Assembly (NCBI GenBank): GCA_020697255.1
Contig: JAJFBE010000006.1
Span: forward strand, 1 to 64,000
Direction: 5' to 3'
DNA length: 64,000 nucleotides
DNA from: Burkholderiales bacterium
GTDB lineage: Bacteria > Pseudomonadota > Gammaproteobacteria > Burkholderiales > UBA11063
The position numbers and the translations under genes are program-made. This document shows, piece by piece, positions 29,848-37,747 of this stretch; position 1 is the first letter of the stretch, and every line of letters starts with the position of its first letter. A model generated the notes under the pieces. It was not told where the DNA came from. It did not search any database and worked only from the letters and a program-made list of their open reading frames with translations.

Positions 29848-29880
29848 ATTGCCACGCACTTGATTACAAGTGCTCGCAAT
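29848..29880. repeat. palindromic repeat (ATTGCCACGC type) after hisCB
   Basis: Reads ATTGCCACGCACTTG, ATTA, then CAAGTGCTCGCAAT. It shares the outer part ATTGCCACGC...GCTCGCAAT with the copy at 23475-23506. The inner stem differs in sequence but still pairs. Confidence 0.7.
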
Positions 29881-29888
29881 GATTACAT

Positions 29889-31547
29889 TTATAGTGTTCC
29901 TTTAGTTGAAGGGACATTATTATTATTTGTCCTATTTATTGCCTGGTTCAGGGCTTTGGCAAAAGCTTTAAATAGGCCTTCTACCATATGATGTGAGTTA
30001 TCTCCGGTGACTTTTAGATGAATTGCCGCCTCTAATTGATCCGCAAGGCTTAAAAAGAAATGCTCAACCATTTCAACCGGAAAATCACCAATTAGCAGGT
30101 TTTTAAATTTAGCTTCATAAATTAATACACCACGACCACTCAAATCAAGCGTAGCAAAAGCGCATGCTTCATCCATCGGCAATACAAAGCCATAGCGATT
30201 TATCCCGCGTTTATCCCCCAGAGCTTGCTTTAGAGCCTGCCCGATTACAATTGCCACATCTTCAACAGTGTGGTGATAATCAATATGCGTATCGCCCTTG
30301 GCACTTAGCTCCATGCTAAAACCGCCATGTTTAGCTAATTGCTCCAGCATATGATCAAAAAAACCAATCCCGGTACTAATTTTTACCGGTAGCTGCTTAT
30401 CCAAATTTATTTTAGCTAAAATTTCGGTTTCATTAGTTTTGCGATTCAGGATTGCCTGACGTTCGTTTTGTTTAGCTATATCAAGTTTTACACCTAATGC
30501 ACGCAATACCAGATCGTTCTCTTCCTGAGAACCAATGGTAAATCTTAGAGTATTTTCTACATCTTTACCGCGGTGCCTGATTATAATCCCTTTTGCCAAC
30601 AAATCTTTATAGACCGCATTAGCATCACTAACTTTAAATAATAAAAAATTAGCATGACTTGGGTACACATGTATACCAGGTAAACTAGTTAAATGCTTAA
30701 ATACTCTATCTCTTTCAGATTTTAACAATTCAATTCGCGAGTTGGCTAACTCTAAGCCAAATGGTGATAGAGCTTCTAGAATCAAGTTAGTAACAGGTAT
30801 AGGTATCGGATATGGGGCAAGAACTTTACGCGCAACATTTATAATTTCTGGTATGGCAATTAAAGTACCAACCCGCACCCCAGCAAAAGCATAGGCTTTA
30901 GATAAGGTTCGCATCACTACTATATTTTGGTACTTATGCACTATGGTTGTAGCAGATGGGACATCAGCAAATTCAATATATGCTTCATCAACTGCAATTA
31001 TTACATTAGGTAAACTACTTGCAATTTGTTCGATATCTTTTAGACTAAATACATTACCAGTTGGATTATTGGGTGTACACAAGAAAATAATTTTGGTATT
31101 CTCATCTGTGTTTCTAATCACTCCTGCAACATCCAAACTAAAATCAGTTGAACTCAGTGGTACTTTACTAACCGTGATCCCAGCTATATCAGCAATTGCC
31201 TGATAATACCCGTATGTCGGTGGTGTAATCATGATTTTATCTTTATATGGAATACAAAATACCCGGACTAATACATCCATAATTTCATCCATACCACGAC
31301 CAACTAATACTTGCTTCTGGCTTACCCCATAAATAGCTGCCAGCCTGGCTAAAACTGCATCTGGCTGTGGGTGCGGATAACGGTTAATATTGCCAACCCC
31401 GCTTTTAGTTGTTAAATATGGTAAATAGGGGTTCTCATTGGCATCTAATTGAATCATGCCGGATACATCCGTCATTTCCATACGTGCAGAACTATAACCT
31501 GCCATTTTCCAGATTTCAGGACGTACTATGTTTTGTAACCAATTCAT
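29889..31547 (-). CDS. hisCB: histidinol-phosphate aminotransferase / imidazoleglycerol-phosphate dehydratase fusion
   Basis: A single 552-residue frame joins two enzymes. Residues about 1-355 are HisC, a PLP aminotransferase (LDANENPYLPY; LCTPNNPTGN; PLP lysine in LSKAYAFAGVRVG). From about 365 the protein is HisB dehydratase (IGFFDHMLEQL, DYHHTVEDVAIVIGQAL, SHHMVEGLFKAF, the manganese-binding histidines). In E. coli HisB is instead fused to a phosphatase; here that activity is covered by hisN at 40219. The start overlaps the hisD stop by 4 bp. I see no frameshift at the join. Confidence 0.93.
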   Translation of the reverse strand: MNWLQNIVRPEIWKMAGYSSARMEMTDVSGMIQLDANENPYLPYLTTKSGVGNINRYPHPQPDAVLARLAAIYGVSQKQVLVGRGMDEIMDVLVRVFCIPYKDKIMITPPTYGYYQAIADIAGITVSKVPLSSTDFSLDVAGVIRNTDENTKIIFLCTPNNPTGNVFSLKDIEQIASSLPNVIIAVDEAYIEFADVPSATTIVHKYQNIVVMRTLSKAYAFAGVRVGTLIAIPEIINVARKVLAPYPIPIPVTNLILEALSPFGLELANSRIELLKSERDRVFKHLTSLPGIHVYPSHANFLLFKVSDANAVYKDLLAKGIIIRHRGKDVENTLRFTIGSQEENDLVLRALGVKLDIAKQNERQAILNRKTNETEILAKINLDKQLPVKISTGIGFFDHMLEQLAKHGGFSMELSAKGDTHIDYHHTVEDVAIVIGQALKQALGDKRGINRYGFVLPMDEACAFATLDLSGRGVLIYEAKFKNLLIGDFPVEMVEHFFLSLADQLEAAIHLKVTGDNSHHMVEGLFKAFAKALNQAINRTNNNNVPSTKGTL

Positions 31548-32842
31548 TTTAAAGACTCCAAACGTACTGTAACTGCATTTTTATGTGCATCAAGTCCTTC
31601 AAGGTTTGCTAATGTTTCCACTACCGGCCCGATATGTTTAATTCCTTCAGCACTTACTTGCTGAAATGAAATTGCCTTCATAAAGGCTATTGTATCCAGT
31701 CCACTATACATATTGGAATAACCGTAAGTCGGTAGTACATGATTAGTACCACTGGCATAATCACCTATAGATTCTGGTGAATATTGCCCAACAAATACCG
31801 AGCCAGCATTTTGTACCAAATTAAGTGATTCTTTTGCATTAGCAATATGTAAAATCAGATGTTCCGGTGCATACTGGTTAGATATCATAAAACATTCATC
31901 AATACTACTTGCAACTATTATGCTACTTTTACTTAATGAGTGGGTGATAATATTCTTACGCGATAAATATTCACTTTGATGTTTAATTTCATCCAAAACC
32001 TTATTTACCAAATCTTTGCAAGTGGTAACCAAAATCACATGCGCATCTTTGTCATGTTCAGCTTGAGCTAGTAAATCACTAGCAACAAATGTAGCATTTG
32101 CATCAATATCTGCAATAACCAATACTTCAGAAGGACCAGCCGGCATGTCTAATGCCGCCCCACCAATTGCCTGAGACACTTGTATTTTGGCTTCAGTTAC
32201 AAACTTGTTCCCCGGCCCAAAAATCTTGTGCACTTTGGGGATTGTTTGTGTACCAAAAGCCATCGCTGCAATCGCTTGCGCGCCGCCTGCTTTATAAATA
32301 TTATCAATGCCACAAATTGATGCAGCAAATAAAATAGCCGGAGCTATCTTACCCTTAGAATTGGGGGGTGTAGTCAAAACTTTAGTTGGGCAATTTGCAA
32401 TGCTAGCCGGGATAGCTAGCATTAAAAGAGTTGAAACCAGCGGTGCACTACCACCTGGTACATAAAGGCCTACTTTATCTATCGGGCGGTACATCTTACC
32501 TAAATTTATGCCATCTTTTTCATACTCAAAACCTTTGGGCGCACTTTGCTTATGAAAATATCTAATATTTTCTGCGGCAGAAATAATTGCTTGCTTTTCT
32601 TGCTCACTAAGATTTGCAGATGCAGCTGCAAATTCTTGGCGACTAACACTTAGGCTGCTTAAATTAGCTTTATCGAATTTTTGGGCATATTCAATTAAAG
32701 CACTGTCCCCTTTATTTCTCACCTGCTGTATGATTTCGGCAACTGTAGTTTGTAGGTTCGTATCGTTGCTTTCTTCGCTGCGCTTTAAAACCTTTATTTT
32801 TTCGTTATTATTTAACTTAGCCCAATTTACAACCTTCATCAC
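31544..32842 (-). CDS. hisD: histidinol dehydrogenase
   Basis: Oxidises histidinol to histidine in two NAD-dependent steps. The 432-residue protein has the family signature KIFGPGNKFVTEAK, DMPAGPSEVLVIAD, LAQAEHDKDA (zinc-site region) and APEHLILH. It starts at GTG 32842 or ATG 32839, overlapping the hisG stop, and its stop overlaps the hisCB start. Length and motifs are normal. Confidence 0.96.
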   Translation of the reverse strand: MMKVVNWAKLNNNEKIKVLKRSEESNDTNLQTTVAEIIQQVRNKGDSALIEYAQKFDKANLSSLSVSRQEFAAASANLSEQEKQAIISAAENIRYFHKQSAPKGFEYEKDGINLGKMYRPIDKVGLYVPGGSAPLVSTLLMLAIPASIANCPTKVLTTPPNSKGKIAPAILFAASICGIDNIYKAGGAQAIAAMAFGTQTIPKVHKIFGPGNKFVTEAKIQVSQAIGGAALDMPAGPSEVLVIADIDANATFVASDLLAQAEHDKDAHVILVTTCKDLVNKVLDEIKHQSEYLSRKNIITHSLSKSSIIVASSIDECFMISNQYAPEHLILHIANAKESLNLVQNAGSVFVGQYSPESIGDYASGTNHVLPTYGYSNMYSGLDTIAFMKAISFQQVSAEGIKHIGPVVETLANLEGLDAHKNAVTVRLESLK

Positions 32843-33738
32843 GCTATCATCTTTTCAATATTCATTACCAAAATTGAACTTGCACCAATTTCTTTTAATT
32901 TATTAATCGTATCCCATAAATGGCGTTCTTCACTAACAACGTGTACTGCGACTTTTTCCGGATGCCCCTGCAATTCAAGTATTGTCGGCGCTTCATATCC
33001 TGGTAATAATTCTTTTAATTTAGGCAGCTGTGTTTTATCAATATGTAACATAATATATTTACTATTTCTTACATTAATTACACTTTGAAAACGAAATACC
33101 AGTTCTTTAACTTTGGCTTTTATAGCCTCTGACATATTTTTATGTCCAACCAAAATCGCTTCAGATTCAAGTAATACCAGCATTTCCACCAGATCATTCT
33201 CTTTTAATGTAGTGCCAGTTGAAACCAGATCACAAATTGCATCGGCAATACCAACCTTAGGTGCCAGTTCAACCGAACCATGCATTACTACTATTTTTGC
33301 CTCAATCTTATTTTGCGCTAAATAATTGGATAAAGTTGCCGGGTATGAAGTAGCAATTATCTTACCGGTTAGATCAGATAGTTTATGGATATCGCCATTA
33401 GCTTTTACGGCAATGCTTAAGCGGCAGGTAGCAAACTCGAGCTTTGCAATAACTGCGAGCTTATTATCTTTATGTCCTAAATTATATTCAACAAATAAAT
33501 TCTCGCCCATAATACCGATATCCGCAACACCGCGATCAATAAACCCCGGGATATCATCATCACGAACCATTAAAAAGTCTGTATCCAGTTCTTTTGAGGT
33601 GACAAGATAATGGTTTTTAGCCGGACGAATTTTAAAACTACATTTATTTAATAATTCAATACTACCTTCGGATAATTTACCCGATTTCTGTAATGCGACA
33701 CGTAAGCGTTGCTGATTTTGCATTTTGTCTTGTTCCAT
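32839..33738 (-). CDS. hisG: ATP phosphoribosyltransferase, long form
   Basis: First and feedback-regulated step of histidine synthesis. The 299-residue length equals E. coli HisG: catalytic domains to about 220 with the PRPP loop CDLVSTGTTLKEN, then a C-terminal ACT-like regulatory domain. No hisZ is needed for this form. Two starts are possible; the second ATG at 33723 (MQNQQRLRVALQK) fits the family N-terminus better. A probable -10 TATAAT overlaps the end of the upstream 78-codon gene. A 13-codon copy of the hisG start lies at 34022-34063. Confidence 0.95.
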   Translation of the reverse strand: MEQDKMQNQQRLRVALQKSGKLSEGSIELLNKCSFKIRPAKNHYLVTSKELDTDFLMVRDDDIPGFIDRGVADIGIMGENLFVEYNLGHKDNKLAVIAKLEFATCRLSIAVKANGDIHKLSDLTGKIIATSYPATLSNYLAQNKIEAKIVVMHGSVELAPKVGIADAICDLVSTGTTLKENDLVEMLVLLESEAILVGHKNMSEAIKAKVKELVFRFQSVINVRNSKYIMLHIDKTQLPKLKELLPGYEAPTILELQGHPEKVAVHVVSEERHLWDTINKLKEIGASSILVMNIEKMIA

Positions 33739-33752
33739 TTATATTTTAATAA

Positions 33753-33989
33753 TTATACACTATAATATTTTTGTTTCAGGCTAGTGGGCTTATCCGGCAT
33801 TGTTAAGTGTAACTTACCTTGCTCAACAAGGGGATTTAATATACTAACCCTAAAATAATCTCTATTTTTTAAACCTAAAAATTCTTGCATCTCGCTTCTA
33901 GAACGGGGTTCTTTACAAAAATCCAGCAATTTAGCTTGCATGGTAGCTTGGTTGGTACTTAATAATCGTTTTATATGGGTAAGGTTCAT
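33753..33989 (-). CDS. small winged-helix protein, perhaps a C-terminal fragment
   Basis: A 78-residue protein. LLDFCKEPRSRSEMQEFLGL looks like a helix-turn-helix, and the ending KLHLTMPDKPTSLKQKYY is typical of the C-terminal winged helix of Fic-family proteins and of RecG-like/AlbA_2 regulators. No upstream domain is present, so it may be a detached fragment or a small DNA-binding protein. It lies between hisG and a degraded copy of the hisG start and may use a duplicated hisG promoter. Confidence 0.6.
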   Translation of the reverse strand: MNLTHIKRLLSTNQATMQAKLLDFCKEPRSRSEMQEFLGLKNRDYFRVSILNPLVEQGKLHLTMPDKPTSLKQKYYSV

Positions 33990-34021
33990 GTGTTTAAATT
34001 CTTGTTATATCTAAGATTATC

Positions 34022-34063
34022 TTATTTTTGTAATGCTACACCTAAGCGTTGCCGATTTTGCAT
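34022..34063 (-). pseudogene. remnant of the hisG 5' end
   Basis: Thirteen codons read MQNRQRLGVALQK and stop. HisG begins (from its second ATG) MQNQQRLRVALQK. The DNA before the ATG also matches (TTCCATTTAT on the plus strand). The copy lies upstream of the 78-codon winged-helix gene, so that gene sits between two copies of the hisG start. This is most simply explained by tandem duplication followed by decay. Confidence 0.8.
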
Positions 34064-34147
34064 TATTCCATTTATTTTTTGCTAACTTCGAGTTTCAAAT
34101 TAAAAAATATTTACACTGTTAGCAAAGTTTGAGATATAATACCCGCA

Positions 34148-34254
34148 GTTTCACCAAATAGAAAGCGTGAAACAAGTGAGCGATTAAGGCTGGCAGGCCT
34201 TGACCACTCTTCGACACTAACCTTTTCACGCAAGGAGCGTTATATGTTTCACGC
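34148..34254 (+). promoter_or_regulatory. leader RNA with alternative pairings around a start codon
   Basis: The segment GCGTGAAAC (34165-34173) can pair with three places: GTTTCAC (34148-34154) upstream, TTTCACGC (34224-34231) just before the ribosome site, or TTTCACGC (34247-34254) just after the ATG. Only one pairing is possible at a time. A local hairpin AAGGC/GCCTT (34186-34201) lies inside. The ribosome site AAGGAG is at 34232-34237. Pairing with the last copy would lock up the site and the ATG. A TATAAT at 34135-34140 would start the RNA near 34147. I infer a translational switch; the ligand or signal is unknown. Confidence 0.5.
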
Positions 34255-34609
34255 AGACTATATTCTACTACAATCTCGTCCATTCGATAAGACTTCAGTC
34301 ATAAATAAATTTGAAGATTTAGTCTATGACGTTCTGGGGCAATTAAAATTAGAGCATTTAGACCGGTTGGTATATTCAGCTAGAAAGCATGTTCCTGATA
34401 TTAATCTTCGGAATAATCTGATTGATGGAATTATAAGTAGCAGGTGCGGCTCGTACAAAAAAATATTCTCCAATTTATCCATAAACGAACAATTTTACAT
34501 CCTGGCACACTTAAACTTAGATTTGCTATCACCCAAGGTAGAAGATCCAAATCCGGTTTTTGTACGCCTGATTAGTTCATTTGTTCGTGAATTGCTTATC
34601 TCTGGTTAA
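34244..34609 (+). CDS. hypothetical 121-aa protein
   Basis: No family recognised. The protein is soluble and mostly helical by composition (KFEDLVYDVLGQLKLEHLDRL; NEQFYILAHLNLDLL), with no signal peptide or membrane segment. The gene has a strong ribosome site (AAGGAG, 6 bases before ATG), its own promoter, a structured leader and a strong terminator at 34624-34655, so it is very likely expressed as a single-gene unit. Confidence 0.7.
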   Translation: MFHADYILLQSRPFDKTSVINKFEDLVYDVLGQLKLEHLDRLVYSARKHVPDINLRNNLIDGIISSRCGSYKKIFSNLSINEQFYILAHLNLDLLSPKVEDPNPVFVRLISSFVRELLISG

Positions 34610-34623
34610 TATTTTTGTATATC

Positions 34624-34655
34624 GGTAGGGAATGTCTTACTTTCCCTACCCTTTT
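34624..34655 (+). terminator. intrinsic terminator
   Basis: GGTAGGGAA (34624-34632) pairs with TTCCCTACC (34642-34650), a 9-bp GC-containing stem with a 9-base loop. CTTTTT follows directly. It lies 15 bp after the 121-codon gene. Confidence 0.85.
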
Positions 34656-34722
34656 TGGGAAGTATTATTTTGCTGCAGATTAGGGAATATATGATAAAAT
34701 TGTTAATTAGAGGGGTAAATAT

Positions 34723-35151
34723 ATGTCAACAATAGCAGTTGGTTACTCAAATAAGGTAAGATTTGATGTGATTGAATATATAAAAAAACTCCGTAATCTC
34801 GGAGTTAGTCAGGAAGTAGCTGAATTACAGGCTCAAGAATTAGAGCATGTAATTGATATTACTACTAATAGTTCGAAAGAGTTAAAAGCTGAATTAAAAG
34901 CCGAAATTAAACAAGAATTACATGCTGATGATTTAGTTACTAAAAAAGATTTGGGAATTACAAAGTTAGAACTGCAAAAAGAAATAGAAGTAGTCCGTAA
35001 AGAAATAGAAATTGTCCGTAAAGAAATAGAAGTAGTCCGTAAAGAAATTGTACAATCTAAAAACCAAACTTTGATCTGGACTTTTGGAATGTTAACTGGA
35101 TTTGCTACTTTCCTGCTAGGGGCAATGGCTAAAGGGTTTCACTGGTGGTAG
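34723..35151 (+). CDS. coiled-coil protein with C-terminal membrane anchor (DUF1640-like)
   Basis: A 142-residue protein. An N-terminal globular part (about 1-50; FDVIEYIKKLRNLGVSQEVA) is followed by a long coiled coil (about 52-118) that includes three exact or near-exact copies of the heptad KEIEVVR. One transmembrane helix follows (TLIWTFGMLTGFATFLLGAM, 120-139). This is the layout of DUF1640/CCDC90 proteins, which in bacteria are often encoded near mobile elements and have no settled role. A weak ribosome site AGAGGGG precedes the ATG. Confidence 0.75.
   Translation: MSTIAVGYSNKVRFDVIEYIKKLRNLGVSQEVAELQAQELEHVIDITTNSSKELKAELKAEIKQELHADDLVTKKDLGITKLELQKEIEVVRKEIEIVRKEIEVVRKEIVQSKNQTLIWTFGMLTGFATFLLGAMAKGFHWW
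34978..35049 (+). repeat. 21-bp tandem repeat within the coiled coil
   Basis: Three 21-bp units (34978-34998, 34999-35019, 35020-35040) each encode KEI-E-(V/I)VR, with a partial fourth unit after them. Units 1 and 3 are identical and unit 2 differs at two bases. Such identity at DNA level points to recent expansion or slippage. One unit adds one extended heptad, so copy number would change the coiled-coil length without a frameshift. Confidence 0.9.
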
Positions 35152-35239
35152 CATGTATCTGGAACAAACAGATTTTATATTTTTGTAAAAATGGGTTGAG
35201 GGTACTAATGCGGTAGGAGTTATTTTTAAAGAATATGAT

Positions 35240-36448
35240 TTATTTACACAAGTCCGTCAAATCAGCAAATAAAGCAAGAGTATTATCAAAAGTCAATATA
35301 TCTGCGGATGGATTAACATTAACTGCACTACTTAAATAAAGCTGCGATATAGGATCATACATATAATTAAATGTACCACCATTTGTACTGCCATTAAACA
35401 TATAAATAACATGGTTCACTTTAGGCCAATAATATGCAACAACTGAAAAACCAAATCCAAGTTCTTTAATACCTTTTTTCATTAATATAGGTTTCCCGGT
35501 CAGTTTGGATACTGTTTTTGTTAATTCTTTAATTTGCAATGAATTTAGTAATGGACCTGGGTTATAAAGTGCATGTACATAAATATTAATATCTTCAGGG
35601 GTTGATGCAATAGCACCACCCATATTAATCTCAGACATTGACCAATTACTCACTTCCTCACCCTCATGAATAAACGGATATTGTTTAAATCCTTCAGGGG
35701 GATAAAATGAATAGGTTTTTACAATTGCAGATTTATCAATACCAGGAACCATATACAGTTTATCTTTAGGAAAATAGCTATGATTCATATTTATTTTTTT
35801 AAAAATACGCTGTGTAACTTCATCTTCTGGATCATGGTTTGTTATTTTTTTTATAAATTGCCCTAAAAGTATATAGTTAGTATTAGCGTATTCAAACTTT
35901 TCACCAGGTTTAAAATGCATCGGAAGTTTGTATTCCAAATCAAGCAGCTTTTTAGGGCTAACATAATTCTTATATTCCTCAGCAGAGAATTTTAAAAAAA
36001 TATCATCTGCCAAATCATTACTGTTACCTGGAATTCCACTTTTCATATTCAGTAGTTGACGTAAAGTTATATTTCCCCATTTAGGATATTCAGGGAAATA
36101 TTTTGCAATTAAAGTGGTATCATCTAAACTAAAACCCATCTCTTGTGCAAGTTGTAAAATTACAACTGAGATAAAAGATTTAGTAATACTGCCAATTGGA
36201 AATATGCTATTTTTACTAACTGGTGTTTTGTCTTGAAAACCATTTGTACCGACAGCAACATACATTGGTAGGTTTTGTTTACATTGCACAGCAATTGAAA
36301 CTGCTGTGGCATGACCGCCAGCAGGTGCTTTTTTATGTAAAAGTTCAGTTGCAAAACGTTTTAAAATATCAGCTTGCGCATTTGATGTATCTTGTGCAAA
36401 GCTTGGCATAGCAGCAATCAGTGCCAGAATTAACAAGTAATTTTTCAT
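35240..36448 (-). CDS. exported serine hydrolase, beta-lactamase/D-Ala-D-Ala peptidase family
   Basis: A 402-residue protein with a signal peptide (cleavage SFA/QD). The class C beta-lactamase-like (PF00144) core shows Ser87-x-x-Lys90 in IGSITKSF, a Tyr-x-Asn in FEYANTNYILLG, and a late FNGSTNGGTFNY loop in place of the usual HxG. Members include peptidases, esterases and beta-lactamases, so the substrate is open. Cell-wall peptides are one reasonable guess. A single-gene unit on the minus strand. Confidence 0.85.
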   Translation of the reverse strand: MKNYLLILALIAAMPSFAQDTSNAQADILKRFATELLHKKAPAGGHATAVSIAVQCKQNLPMYVAVGTNGFQDKTPVSKNSIFPIGSITKSFISVVILQLAQEMGFSLDDTTLIAKYFPEYPKWGNITLRQLLNMKSGIPGNSNDLADDIFLKFSAEEYKNYVSPKKLLDLEYKLPMHFKPGEKFEYANTNYILLGQFIKKITNHDPEDEVTQRIFKKINMNHSYFPKDKLYMVPGIDKSAIVKTYSFYPPEGFKQYPFIHEGEEVSNWSMSEINMGGAIASTPEDINIYVHALYNPGPLLNSLQIKELTKTVSKLTGKPILMKKGIKELGFGFSVVAYYWPKVNHVIYMFNGSTNGGTFNYMYDPISQLYLSSAVNVNPSADILTFDNTLALFADLTDLCK

Positions 36449-36695
36449 ATTATTTTAATTTTTTAATAAAATTGCCCTAATTATAGCAAAATCCTTTAGG
36501 AAAAACTTTGCTAATTACGGTACTTTAATTAATAATTTTATCAATAAGATGTTAAAATATCTAACATATTACCAGTTTTTAATTTGACTCCAAAATTTGT
36601 AGGCGAAATTCACATCTAAATAAACAATTTTAGGGAATTATTGTGATTAAAAAAATAGGTCTGAAGTTAGTAGTTTATGAAAAATAATAATTAAT

Positions 36696-37127
36696 ATGGA
36701 TCCAGTATTAAATCAACTTATTCCTGAACTTAGTGTTTTTGACTTTAAAAAAAGCTTAGAATTTTACGTTGGAGTTCTTGGTTTCGTAGTTATTTATCAA
36801 CGTAAAGAAGAAGGGTTTGCCCTATTAACATCGGGTGATGCACAAATAATGATAGATCAGATAGGAATTGGTAGAACCTGGAAGACAGGTAACCTTAACT
36901 ACCCACTTGGCAGAGGTATAAACTTACAAATAAAAATTAAGAATATAACAAGCTTGTTAGATAAATTAAAACAATATAATATTGATCTATTTTTAGAAGT
37001 AGAAGAAAAATGGTATAGTAATAATGCTTATGAAATGGGGCACAAACAGTTTATAGTAATGGATCCAGATGGATATTTGCTAAGATTCGTTGAAGAATTG
37101 GGCATACGGCCTCTTCACCGTTTATAA
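36696..37127 (+). CDS. VOC-family protein (bleomycin-resistance/glyoxalase type)
   Basis: A 143-residue cytoplasmic protein with the VOC fold: opening LIPELSVFDFKKSLEFYVGVLGF (LIPELSVFDFKKS then FYVGVLGF), the middle GRGINLQIKI, and the end FIVMDPDGYLLRFVEEL. This pattern is typical of bleomycin-binding or fosfomycin/glyoxalase-like proteins. Metal ligands are not all evident, which fits the antibiotic-binding, non-enzymatic branch. The ribosome site is weak. Confidence 0.82.
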   Translation: MDPVLNQLIPELSVFDFKKSLEFYVGVLGFVVIYQRKEEGFALLTSGDAQIMIDQIGIGRTWKTGNLNYPLGRGINLQIKIKNITSLLDKLKQYNIDLFLEVEEKWYSNNAYEMGHKQFIVMDPDGYLLRFVEELGIRPLHRL

Positions 37128-37177
37128 AAATGAAGAGGTGAATTGTCAACGATATCTTGGCTACATCTATTATACAG

Positions 37178-37732
37178 TTAGTTCGGTGGAATAAATTGTG
37201 TCTCAGTAACCGGATAATGAACGGCTAAAGCATATGCATGTGGATCATCATAACTTATGTTTTCAGGATATACTATACCCGAATGTAAAGACATATTTAG
37301 CATAAATGCAGTTTTTCCATCATTGTTTAAAGCTCCCCAATAATCACCGTTAGGGTCAATACCAATAAAGCCATTTGCATTGAACCAATCTATATCGTGA
37401 CCCGCTAACATTTGTAATTGGGCCTGGGTGGGTAATTTCCATCCGGTATGTATACCGCAAGTATTAGACTGGTTTATGCCTAAAATCCATCCATTTGCAC
37501 CTAGTTTAGTGGCTGAAGTGGAGTCCCAGCTCATGCCAGATTCACTACTTACTGCTAACCAAATATCGTGAGTAACCACATCCTGTATACAAGTGCATGT
37601 CCCAGCAATGCCTGCAGTAACATTATTTAATTTGCAACCCTTTGGGTAGTAACCTATAAAATCAGTACTGCCCATACATAAATTGAATAAAAGTATACTT
37701 AAAATTATAAATGCTATTTTTAATTGTTTCAT
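37178..37732 (-). CDS. exported DUF1566 (Lcl C-terminal) domain protein
   Basis: A 184-residue protein with a signal peptide (core LKIAFIILSILLFNLCMG, cleavage near GST). The rest resembles DUF1566: TGWKLPTQAQL, IGIDPNGDYWGAL, and Ala/Tyr-rich strands near the end (HAYALAVHYP). Such domains occur in surface and secreted proteins and have a C-lectin-like fold. It lies 15 bp downstream of a large lipoprotein gene on the same strand and is probably cotranscribed. Confidence 0.78.
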   Translation of the reverse strand: MKQLKIAFIILSILLFNLCMGSTDFIGYYPKGCKLNNVTAGIAGTCTCIQDVVTHDIWLAVSSESGMSWDSTSATKLGANGWILGINQSNTCGIHTGWKLPTQAQLQMLAGHDIDWFNANGFIGIDPNGDYWGALNNDGKTAFMLNMSLHSGIVYPENISYDDPHAYALAVHYPVTETQFIPPN

Positions 37733-37747
37733 GATAATTCTTTCTTA

